Of a stretch of 64,000 nt of DNA, positions 54,431 through 64,000 are shown piece after piece. Made by a program: the position numbers and the translations under genes. Origin of the DNA: Solicoccozyma terricola (taxonomy: Eukaryota; Basidiomycota; Tremellomycetes; Filobasidiales; Piskurozymaceae); the NCBI GenBank assembly GCA_001600875.1, contig BCLD01000008.1, forward strand, positions 553,216-617,215. The letters are read 5' to 3'. Numbering within the stretch: the stretch's first letter is position 1; each line of letters opens with the position of its first letter. The notes under the pieces are model-generated. The model saw nothing but the letters and a program-made list of their open reading frames with translations. It was not told the DNA's origin and searched no databases.

Positions 54431-57400
54431 TCACTCTATGACATATCTCTCCGCCGCCGGCACTGCGGGTGTACCGGGTCTCGTAGCAAACGGTGTTCCG
54501 TTGTTATCCCTGATTTTAATGATCTGTTCCCTTGACAACCTCGCTGCTTCACACATCGAACGGAAGATGGAGTCTTCTCGGTCGTATAGGTTGAGCGGGG
54601 TGTCGAATTCTTTAACTTGGCCAAAATCCAGAACGAGGATGCGATCGTAGAAGGCCTGAACAGGACGTTGATCAGTGTTGGTGTGAATGACAACAATGGA
54701 CCGGCCAAGACTCACGATCGTAGCCAATCGATGAGCAATGCAAAGCAGCGTCTGACTGGTAAACTCGTTCCGGATCGTGCGTTGGATAGATGCGTCCGTC
54801 TCGGGGTCAACAGACGAGGTCGCTTCGTCCAGAAGGATGACACGCGACTTCTTAACCACGGCTCTGGTGAGGGCAACTGTCGAAGGGAGAGCGGAGCCGA
54901 GCGTGTCAGCCCCGGAGATAGCACATGTACTAGACATGAAGCACCCAACTTACCAAGCTGTCGCTCCCCGCCACTAAAGTTACTGCCATCATCCGAAACG
55001 ATCGCGTCCAACTTGAATTTGTCAAATCGAGCCAACTCCTGAGCCGGAGCGTTTGGCGCTGGAATCAGATCACACCGTCGAAGGGCGTCGTAAAGATCGG
55101 CGTCGGTCATTGCACCAGTCGGGTCAAGATTTTCCCGCATCGTACCACCGTAAAGCAAAGCGTCTTGTGGAATTGCAGATAAACGAGTCCTGAGAGTGTC
55201 CAGTCCGACGTTGCGAAGGTCCACACCGTCGATTTCAATGTTACCATCCGCCAACTCGACGATACGGAAGAGAGCTTGTGCCAGACTGGATTTACCAGCA
55301 CCAGTACGACCAACGATTCCGATCTGTGGGAGCCACATCGAATCATTACGAGTCAGTATCACCGGACACTTTGTGATGACTGCCCACCCACCCACCTTTT
55401 CTCCTGGCATTGCCTCAAACGTGACGCCCTTTAAAACGAGAGGAAGTCCTTCACGGTAACGCATCTGAACGTTGTTGAACTTCAGGTGTCCGTGCTCAGG
55501 CCACTCAGCGGGAGGATCGTTCGGCAGGGTTGGAGCTGCTTCTTGAGGTAGATCTCCATAGTACGTCACTCGCTCGACGTTATTCATCTCTTGCTACAAA
55601 GCGGCGTGGACGTAAAGTTAGTACACTTTACCATTGAAGCCGGGAAAATAAAAAAGATCGTCAACCCACCTCGACCTGCGCAAAGATGTTGACCAATTGA
55701 GAGAAGACTTGGGTGGCTTGCAAACTGTAGGTCAAGACCACACCAAGCTTGTTTGGAGATACTGTGTCTCGGAAAGCCACTCCGAAGCATCCGATAGCGA
55801 GAACCAGGATGTTACCGAGCAGATCGAGTCTGACACCGAGCCATCTGCGCGCCGTAGATTTTCGAAAGAGCATGAGTTAAGGAATCATAAGGGGTGAATC
55901 AAAACCCAGACATACCGCTGGAGAATAATAGTACTGTAGTATGCACGCTGCGTAGATTGATGTCGTTTAGTGCAATGCGAGCGTGAACTTCCTGACCTCA
56001 CTTACACATTCCGTATCCACCGCCCTCTGCAGCTTCGCCTTGAAGCGGTCTTGCTGACGGTAAGCTCGGATCGAAGCCATCCCAGTCAACTGTTCGCCAA
56101 ATGAACTGTAGATGAAACTTCTCGTGTTGGAGTCAATTCTCTTAACCTCTCGCGAGGTTTTGCGATAAAATTCACTGTAGCGCATGTGTGCAGGTGTCAG
56201 ATACCAGCCATTGGGAATGGTAAACACTGCAAGCTCACGCAAAGACGTAATAGAGTACTGCCAACGGAATGAAGATGAGACCGAGCCATGTGTAGGTGTA
56301 GATGACGAGCGCGATCGTTCCCAAAACAGACAGCGAGCTGGACAAGAACTGGTACCACTGGAAGGTCAACCTGTCGTCGATCTGCAAAAGACACGACCCG
56401 TCAGTATAGTACAAAAGTCGACGACAAGACGTACTCACCATCTCGATATCCTTACTCAGTCGGGAGATGATCCGTCCAATCGGAGTCGAATCATGGAAGA
56501 GAACAGGCGATCGTAGGACACCTTTTAACGCTCGGTTGAAAAGTAAGAATGACGCCCTCAGACCGGCCAGACTGATAGTGTAGGATGCCCCAAAGACGAG
56601 AAGTGCCTGGGCGACACCGAATGACGCGTAGACTGCCATGTAATCACCTTGCCGGAAGCCGCTGATGGAGTTGCCGGACCAGAAACCCAAGAACAGCGTG
56701 TTTCCGACCTGGCAGCATTGCGAGAGGACGAGGAGTGTGCCAGCGAGGAAGAGCCACCCGCCTGCGCCCATTGCTTTGGCGTACTCGGTATAAACTTTCC
56801 AATCCACGGAGCCGGTGTTACGTTCCTCGTCCTGCATGAGCTTGACACCACTGCCTTCCCGTTTCTCGTCGTCCTTGACAGCCTCCTTCTCTTCCTTCTT
56901 GACTACCTTGTTGGAGTCCTCTCCATTGCCATCGGCATGTCCATACTCGTCCATGAGGTCGGTGAAAGTGCCACCAGCAAGACGCAGGTCATCATACGAA
57001 CCTTGCTGAGTGATCTGACCGTCTTCCATGACCAAAATGTAATCTGCATGTGGCAGGACCTCGAGATGATGCGTGATCAGAACTCTAGTCTTGTCGGCAA
57101 GAGCGCCCAAAATACACTTTTCGAGAAGGTGATGGGCGACATGACTGTCAACGGCAGCTGCGTGGGGTTGTAGAGGGATGTCAGAATCCCCAGGAATCAT
57201 CTCGGTAGAACGGGATCACTCACCCAACGGATCATCGAGCAGCACAACATCGCTGTCGAAATAGACACATCGAGCAAGACAGACTCGGGCCTTCTGACCA
57301 CCGGACAGGTTGATGCCACGTTCTGCGGGGAAAGAACTGATGGTCAGCATTGTGCCATGATGCACACTGGTTTGACGACGCTCACCTCCGATTTCCGTTC

Positions 57401-60316
57401 CAAGACCATCGCCAAGGATGTCAATATCACTTTGCAAGGCACACGCCTCAATGGTCCTCTGAAGCCTTTCCTCGTCCACTTCATCCTCCCCAAAGACGAT
57501 ATTTTCCCGAAGACTACAATTCTGCACCCAAGGCGTTTGCTGAAAGTAGCTGAGGGGTCCACCGAACACGACCTCGCCCTTAGTGGCACGCATTTCACCA
57601 ATCAAAGCTTGCAGAAGCGCGGATTTCCCTGAACCGATACGACCAACGACGCAAACGAGAGAACCTCGCGGTATCTGCAGGTTGATGTTGCGAATCTGGA
57701 AAGGGACGCCTTCGTCCTCCTTCTTCGTGTCCTCGAGTGGCGGGAGTCCCTTCTTCTGGCGCAGTTTGGCCGCCTTCTTTGCCTTCTTCTTCTCAGCCAT
57801 AGCCTTGCGGTCCTTGGCAAAAACGAGCGGTCCACCTTTGGCATCGGGTGGTTTGGAGGATTCGAACGTAAAGTCTCCTTCGGCTTGGATGGCGTATTTT
57901 GCATTGGGATTGATTTGTACTTCATTCGGAAGCTCGTCAGCCAATAACAGCTTGCCTATTCGGGTAACTGCCACATGAGCATCGGAGACGGCAGTGAAGG
58001 CCATAGGAAGAATACGCATCGGCTGAAAGAGTTTATGATGTCAGGCGTGAATACGTTGCCAGGGTCACAAACAGGCACATGCACTCACCCCAGAGATGAT
58101 GTTGAACAATTGCAGACCGGCGAAGATGGTAGCGGCATTGAGTGCATGGCCGGAAAGACCATAGGTGATAAAAGTCAAGACCGCCGCGAGAATGGGCATG
58201 AAGGTCTGATGTAGGTGTATACGAGTTAGCGCTGCTCCGAAAGGTTAGTCTCCGAAGATCGCACTCACCATAGTGGAAATCATAGTCGCACGATTCCGGA
58301 CATTGAACCTCAACCTAGCCAATTCCCTCGCTCTGTAGTCGGACAATTTCTTGCCAAAGTAGGTCTCGTATGCGTAAAGTTTGATAGCACGGATGTTATT
58401 CATGACCTCGGACAGGAGACGAACACGTTGATCGACGATTTTCATTTGAGCTTGACGGGAGCCAATCATTCGGGAGAAGAGGAACGCGAGGAGAGGTGTT
58501 GAACCGAGGAGAACGGCGAGACCCTGTTGTTACGAGGGTTAGCATCGTGGTTGAGGTTCCAATGCTTTAATCCCAGTTACGAATCCACTCACGACCAAAG
58601 CAGAATATCCCAGATTGTACAACAGCAACGCCATCCCGATGAGGATGGTGATCGGTTGAGTGAAACATTCGACCGCCATGGGAGCCGCAAAGTCCAAGAA
58701 CGAACAATCACCAGATACGGAAGTGGTCAATCTACCATTAGTCATCTCCAAGCGAGCCTTGCCGGACAAGCGGAGAGACTTTCGTGAGATCTGGTCGATG
58801 AGAGACGCTCGCATCATCCATCCTGCGCCCATGGACTGGACGAAGAACTGATTCGAGAACAAACTGTGACAATCACGGATTTAGCGTTTTTTTGTTCATT
58901 TGGATGTTTGATCCTCAGAAAGCATGCAGGTCTCACCTCGCTGCCTCCTGCATCAAAGCCAGACCAAATGCAACTCCGATACCATAACCTACCGACGGTG
59001 GGACAGGCAGGGACGCCCTCTGAGCCTCGGTGGCGTTGTAGTAAGCGTGTGATTCGGAGATGAATGTGATGAGTTTTTTGGTAACCAATGATGACGTTGA
59101 TTGGAGGACACCTAATAAACCAAGGGATCGAAGTAGGGGGTTAGGCATTTCCCTTTGAGACCAAAAAAAAAGACGATTGTGTCTCTCCACACTCACCTGA
59201 ACAAATTTGACACGCAGCAGCTATCCAAATCCTATTCCTAAACGTGGTATGCAACGCCGCCGTCAAATTCTGATCATAAATCTTCCCGTCAACTTTGCTC
59301 TCCACCAGTTTCCCTTTCGCCAATTTTTTCGCTCTTCGGTAATTGGTATACGGGTTTAATGATTTTTTCATCGAATTCTGTTTCGCTTTGATATCCTTGT
59401 TCTGCTCTGCTTGATCTTCAGCGAGCGTAGTTGGGAGATGTTCTCTTGATAGTGGACCCGACGCATTGATACCGAGTGACATTGTGCGAGTTACAGGAGG
59501 TAGATCGGCCGCCAATTCGTTTGGATCCAAATCGGTCAAAAACGATTGTTCGGCCTTCTCGTTCCGAACATCATTATCTTGGAGGACTTGCTCGCCAGCT
59601 TTCTCATCAATCTCAGCGTCGGACGAATCGACGATTTTCGTCTCGTCGATAGAGGAACCATGACCGAGGGTTGATCCAGCTGAAGAACCTACCACTTTTT
59701 CCTTGCCGACTTGCTCGTCCAACCCAAGAGCCACGCGATCTCTACCATATCCAGAACCTCCAAGGTGAACCGGTCGAAATTCAGGTGCACATCGTTCGAA
59801 GAAATTGCGTTCCAATCGATCGGAGATCTCTTTCGTCAACCGTTTATCATCGAGATGCCAGATATCTGTGAGGGGAAGAGGGGTGTGATTTGGAGTGTGA
59901 TTAGACTTGACAGATTTGTTTGGTCGATGAGCAGATCGAGAACTTGCCTTCGATCTCCAGTGGTCTAGTGTATCCCGTCTGTTCGGTGGTGGTGGAAGAT
60001 TTAGCATCGGGGAGATTTCTCATGACTTCCACAATTGATTCTCTTGCATAGGCCACCCGATCTATTCAGATGTTACACATCGACCGGCCCCCACATTCAA
60101 CCCTACTACCGACCCACACTCGTTCCACCTCTGCCCCACCTCCATCTTCCACCATCTTCCACCATCACCGACGAGTCGACACAAACTCACCTTCAACAAC
60201 GGGAACATCCAACTGAACGTAATTCTACTGATTGGATTCGCTTTGACTTCAGGTATGACCTTCTTGTACCTTTCGCCCTTTGCTTTCGCTTTAGGATGGT
60301 AGAATGGAAGACCCAT
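54431..60316 (-). CDS. ABC transporter, ABCC/MRP family (Yor1-like)
   Basis: Full ABCC exporter, multidrug/organic anion type, likely plasma membrane. Starts MGLPFYHPKAKAKGERYKKV, then ISRITFSWMFPLLK, typical of Yor1-like N-termini; the next exon gives DIWHLDDKRLTKEISDRLER followed by an unusually long disordered acidic insertion (about 59400-59750). TMD1 spans about 57990-59330. NBD1: Walker A VGRIGSGKSALL (about 57640), Q-loop FQQTPWVQNCSLRENI, signature INLSGGQKARVCLAR, Walker B DVVLLDDPLG. TMD2 lies about 55640-56800. NBD2: Walker A VGRTGAGKSSLAQALF (about 55300), signature NFSGGERQL, Walker B VILLDEATSSVDPETD, H-loop CIAHRLATI. Ends AAERYVIE at 54431. NBD1 has Asp where the catalytic Glu is expected, NBD2 is canonical, as in other ABCC proteins. 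More than 15 exons. Confidence 0.9.
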
Positions 60317-61045
60317 GATGAGCAGGAGGATGGGAGGGGGAGGGAGGAGTGGGGAGGTTGTGTTGGGACTCTGGATAGCTAGTGGGAGGGTGGAAGTGAT
60401 GTCGATAGGCCTATAGCGGTGGGAGGTGGCGATAACGCAAAAATTCCCGATCGATGTGGGGACCGAAGCCGACTGATGACAGATGGCCAGAATTTTTTGT
60501 TTGTTTTGTTTCTACCGTTATGTTTGACCGCCAGCTAGTCGTCCAACCCGAGTCGTTGAAGTAGAAGTTTGGATAGTTTCCATTCCACACGACTTGTAAT
60601 CGAGATACCGTTTCGATTCCAGATGACTAGACTACCTGACCATGCGGGGACATCCAAACGCTGTTGGATGTTTTCTGGAGTGGCAATGCTCGGCGTAGTC
60701 CGAGTCTGCGAGCCTGCGAATCGGGAGATCCGACGGCGGGAGCAGCAGTGGTGGGTTGGTGGGTGGGTGGTGTGGGAGGGTGGATGGGAATGTGGGGCAG
60801 CCATCACACCTTGTCTACTGCGACTGCTATTGCTAGCTGAACTGCTGATGGCAAATGACCAACGGTTCCTTCGGTCTTTCGGCATAACCCTAATCTTTCG
60901 ATCATCGGCAGCCGAGGGTGGAGCCACATGGTCGCGTCCAAGCACCCCGCGGACGGGCGAATATACCAATTCCATCGCATATCATTCGTCCGCGCCGATC
61001 CTCCTCACAACAACACACATCACAAAGTAGCGGTTCAGCTGGCAT
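60317..61045. other. Intergenic region between the ABC transporter start and the p24 gene stop
   Basis: 729 bp, both genes on the minus strand, so it holds the p24 3' region and the transporter promoter. A 146-codon minus frame (60535-60975) has no recognised domain. A G-rich stretch near 60749-60780 (repeated GGTGGG) is the only visible feature. Confidence 0.5.
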
Positions 61046-62575
61046 TTATACCTTGGCTCGCCGACTAGACCGAGCGAAGAACGTCTTGAGTATCCATATC
61101 TGCAATCTGCAAACGGCGCCGCCTTTCCCATCAGTCTCCCACTACTACCGCGATTTAGCCAGGAAAGAGAGCAAAACTGAAAACGTACATTGCCATCCCG
61201 ACTATAGCCAGACATTCCAGTACAGAGTACCAGAAGATCCTGGATTGAGTCGACAGCACTGTAGAGTGATTTCGATGATGACGTGTGTGGAAGCTGTTGA
61301 GAGTGGCGATGTGGCTCGCAGATTAGTATGTGGGGTTTATTAGAATGGAGAAACCGAGTTGAACGTCGAACGTGCTCCGTCTACTGTCTGGTGAGAGGGG
61401 CATAATACGCAACCTCACAATCTTTCCCCCATATATATTGGGCAAAACGACGTGGAACAACCACTCGGGATTGACATTTCCCTCGAAGAAACTTCGAGCC
61501 GTTGCTGAATCAATCTCGTGAACTCAAGCCAGCCGTTAACCCGAACGGTGGGATCTCATCAACTGCAGATGACCAACCATACCCAACACCACCACCATCT
61601 CGACCACACGCACTTGCCCCTCCCCCCACCCCACCCCCACCTCCACACAACACTCCCACTCACTGTTTCTGCGTCCTGACAATACTAGATAACAACCCAT
61701 TTAACTTGTATATACTCTCTTCCAATGAACTCGTGTGTTCCGAGATTGGTTGACCGGACGTAGGGAGTGTACGACGAGGTTCTGATTCTACCATTATGCT
61801 GTGAGAGAGAGAGAGAAAATTTGATATGAAGACGGTGGAGACGGAGTGGGTTAGGGTAGATGACATGTATTAGCGCGCATGTACCTTTGCAAGGAGAACA
61901 GCAGTCCCGACGGAACAACTCACTCGAAATCAATCAGTTTAGACGTCATCGATGCTTCATTCTCGAAACAGAATGAGTATTCTCCGATCTGCATTCCCCA
62001 GGGTCGATTCCGATTTAGATAAAGAAAGAAAAGGGATGACCTGCTCCTTCCGGTCCAACACACTTACCTTGTTCGCTGTCAATATAAAGTCTCCTTGTCT
62101 CTCCCCGTCCCCCTCTAGCAACACCACATCCTCAGGATCCGTCAATGTGTAATCAACATCGAATGTGCCTCCTGATTGAACCGCAAAGTAGAAGCCTGGT
62201 GGTGGTGGTGGTTGGATTGTGGTCGTCCAGCAACGACGAAGAGAAGAACAGAGACAGATCAGTGACGGTAGAAGCATGGGTTAAAGGGTGGGTAGACATA
62301 CCAATCTTCTCTCCAATTTCTACAACACACGAAGCCGAGTTCAATCGAATCAATCAGCATTGCCTGTCCAGCAGTTACATTGGAAGCCACCCAATGCACC
62401 AACCACCAACCAACTACTCACTATCGACATCAGCATAAAAGCAACTTCTCTCATTCGCCGCTAAATAAGTAGTCAACGCGGTAGCTTGAGCATGGTGGGT
62501 ACCCAGGCAGAGGAGAAGGAGGATGCTGATAAGTGGGAGAGTAGCTGAGCAGAGGAGCCGAGTCCGTATGATCAT
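61046..62575 (-). CDS. p24 family cargo receptor (Erp/Emp24-like)
   Basis: Type I membrane protein of COPII/COPI vesicles cycling between ER and Golgi. Start at 62575 with a signal peptide (MIIRTRLLCSATLPLISILL, then LCLGTHHAQA). The GOLD domain is spread over small exons: ALTTYLAANERSCFYADVD, FYFAVQSGGTFDVDYTLTDP, EDVVLLEGDGERQGDFILTA, then GEYSFCFENEASMTSKLIDF; the two Cys form the usual disulfide pair. A coiled-coil stretch (SSLEESIYKLNGLLSSIVRT, FHTRHHRNHSTVLSTQSRIF) precedes the transmembrane helix VLECLAIVGMAIWILKTFF, which is completed by a splice near 61104-61192. The protein ends ARSSRRAKV with a stop at 61046. The tail has a phenylalanine pair and basic residues but no terminal KKxx. 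Subfamily is uncertain. An upstream in-frame ATG at 62689 is less likely. Confidence 0.86.
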
Positions 62576-62814
62576 GGTGGAGCTTGCGATAAACAGGGGT
62601 CCTCTGAGCAGACAAGGTACAAAGGTGGAGAGCATCGCGAGTCTACCCCCGCGTGTGACGGACATCGGTGGTAAGTGATGTCCGCCCATCCTTTTCCTCC
62701 TCCAGGGTCCTGCTCAAAAGTTAGGAATTTATATCATCGACCACCTCGAATCACACTTTGGATCACTCGCTCCTATCTTCCTTGACAACACATACGTTCA
62801 AGGACCAGTATACA
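62576..62814. promoter_or_regulatory. Bidirectional promoter, p24 gene / MRPL15
   Basis: 239 bp between the two start codons, no other coding sequence seen. Confidence 0.55.
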
Positions 62815-63989
62815 ATGTCACGCCACTCCATCCGCTCGCTGACCTCTGCAGCTGCGTCGTCTCTGCTTGTCCCGTCGCCGACAGTGGGTCGTCTGACTCC
62901 TCGAGCGCTAAACACCATCACTGGGCAGTCTGCGAATGTTCGCCGCAGACAACGGCATGCAGAATTAAGCACCACCAGTGAGTGAGCGGGAGTCATAACT
63001 CTGGCTTGACTACTATCCACTCATTTCCACAACTCCTCATCAACTTTGAACAAATCTGCAGCTCCGTCAGGTTCAATCCTCCGACGTATGGCTTCCTCAG
63101 CTGCAGTACTTGCAAACGACACCGAACAACTCCAAACTTCCCCTTCTTCCCAACCGGCGTACACTTCATCACCTCGATTATCCCCACTCACAGCAACAGA
63201 CGCCTCATCGTTCCTTTCCAACCTCCTCGCTCTCCCACCCACCCGCTCCTTCCCACCCGACCTCGCACTCCGCATCCTCACACACAAATCGTACACTGGA
63301 TCACACGTCCTCGGATCCGGTTTCCGCTCCAGAACACATCCACAATCAGAAGAACAAAATGACGGTGGCGCAGCACATAACGCTCGTCTCTCATTCCTTG
63401 GGAAGCGAGCATTCAGAGCGTATTTCCTCATGTTTCTACATCGTACGGCGTTGGTCTCGCCGCGCGGTACGCAAGGTTTGGCAATTGGGGATGTTGAAGA
63501 GCGATGTGATAATTTGATGCATGTGTTGAATTTGGGAAGGGAGGTGGGGGTGAGGTGGGGATTGGGAGACGTAATGAGGTGGACAAGTAATCGGAATGTG
63601 AGTTTTTTTGCAGAGGGACAGAGGAGGGTCTTGCATGTAACCACAACAGGTTTACTGATGTTGCAATCTCTGGCCTCATCGATAAGGACGCCGATTTGCA
63701 ATCGAGTGGGTCCCTAAAAATTCAAGGTGAAGCCGTACAAGCGATTCTTGGAGGTACAATGATGCAATTTGTGAGTCCTTTTGCTCTCCCATCGTTTTAA
63801 ATCCGCTCGATAACTGAAAATAACGACTCTCGTGTGTTATCTCAGGGATCTCCCGCTGCTCATCGGTTATTCCACACGGCAATCCTCCCGTACTTGATCA
63901 GACAACTGAGGAATGAGGAATTAAATGAAACAGCCGAGGTGATTAGGAAATCAATGGTTGATGATTTGGAAGGAAGGATTGTTGTGTAG
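62815..63989 (+). CDS. MRPL15: Mitochondrial ribosomal protein mL57 (Mrpl15), RNase III-like
   Basis: Structural RNase III-fold protein of the fungal mitoribosome large subunit. Start MSRHSIRSLTSAAASSLLVP at 62815 with a basic, hydroxylated presequence. An intron of about 84 nt splits Thr before PSGSILRRMASSAAVLAN. The degenerate RNase III domain shows LALRILTHKSYTGSHVLGSG, AAHNARLSFLGKRAFRAYF and LGDVMRWTSNRN. An intron (about 63601-63687) brings DADLQSSGSLKIQGEAVQAI in phase, then LGGTMMQF and, after a last intron, GSPAAHRLFHTAILPYLIRQ, ending DDLEGRIVV at 63989. The LSFLGKRAFR block lacks the acidic catalytic residues, as expected for this family. Ends 11 bp before the window edge. Confidence 0.88.
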
Positions 63990-64000
63990 AGAGATGTAGA

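Noticed and set aside
60535..60975. 146-codon minus-strand frame upstream of the ABC transporter
   Set aside because: No domain. The p24 gene ends just upstream of it at 61046 with a natural stop, and the sequence is partly simple GGT repeats.
1..64000. CRISPR array, prophage, operon-type or biosynthetic cluster
   Set aside because: No regularly spaced repeats, no polycistronic layout, and neighbouring genes belong to unrelated core pathways; the DNA is eukaryotic with spliceosomal introns throughout.

Overview
This window is eukaryotic, intron-rich nuclear DNA of a basidiomycete fungus, most likely a tremellomycete close to Cryptococcus, Kwoniella or Tremella. The grounds are the very short GT..AG introns (about 40 to 90 nt) in nearly every gene, the dense two-strand packing, and the fungal families present (ADE2 as a PurK-PurE fusion, ZUO1, SIW14-like, JEN-like, YOR1-like, Zn2Cys6 and Zap1-like factors). 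I found no rRNA, no convincing tRNA, no CRISPR array and no complete transposon. The assembly has one N gap (39183-39334).

Layout. 1-2356 (-): 5' part of MLH3, cut by the window edge. 2521-3927 (-): 3-ketoacyl-CoA reductase. 4482-7880 (+): transportin/Kap104. 8558-11185 (+): Zap1-like zinc-finger factor. 11409-13036 (-): mitochondrial uL2. 13310-15342 (+): Dus2. 15800-16837 (-): WW-domain protein. 17019-18976 (+): ADE2. 19092-24183 (-): large SH3/Ras-association protein of Bud14/Tea4 type. 24249-26860 (+): protein whose N-terminus reads like a TPP1/Tpz1 OB fold. 27126-27483 (-): VMA9. 27695-29405 (+): zuotin. 29638-30304 (+): RPA12. 30447-34195 (-): Zn2Cys6 factor. 34766-37629 (+): aminopeptidase P. 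37630-41071: 3.4 kb of low-complexity, gene-free DNA with the N gap and a 46-C run, ahead of 41072-45270 (+), a CBM21 protein phosphatase-1 targeting subunit. 45544-46186 (+): V-ATPase Vo subunit f. 47203-48595 (-): Siw14-like phosphatase. 49361-51598 (-): JEN-type carboxylate transporter. 53049-54223 (+): RNase III-fold protein. 54431-60316 (-): YOR1-like ABC transporter. 61046-62575 (-): p24 cargo receptor. 62815-63989 (+): mitochondrial mL57.

How the genes relate. This is mostly core genome, not a cluster or an island, and neighbours generally serve different pathways. Recurring themes are the V-ATPase Vo sector (subunits e and f), protein phosphatase-1 targeting (two proteins with RVxF-like motifs), mitochondrial ribosome (uL2m, mL57), and membrane transport. 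Several pairs are divergent with short shared promoters (65 to 240 bp).

Most interesting leads: the TPP1-like candidate at 24249-26860; a predicted 2-nt micro-exon in the subunit f gene (45765-45766); the RNase III-fold protein that seems to have lost half its catalytic residues; and the C-rich leader of the CBM21 gene. All gene calls rest on reading the translated sequence and recalling family motifs; no database search was run.
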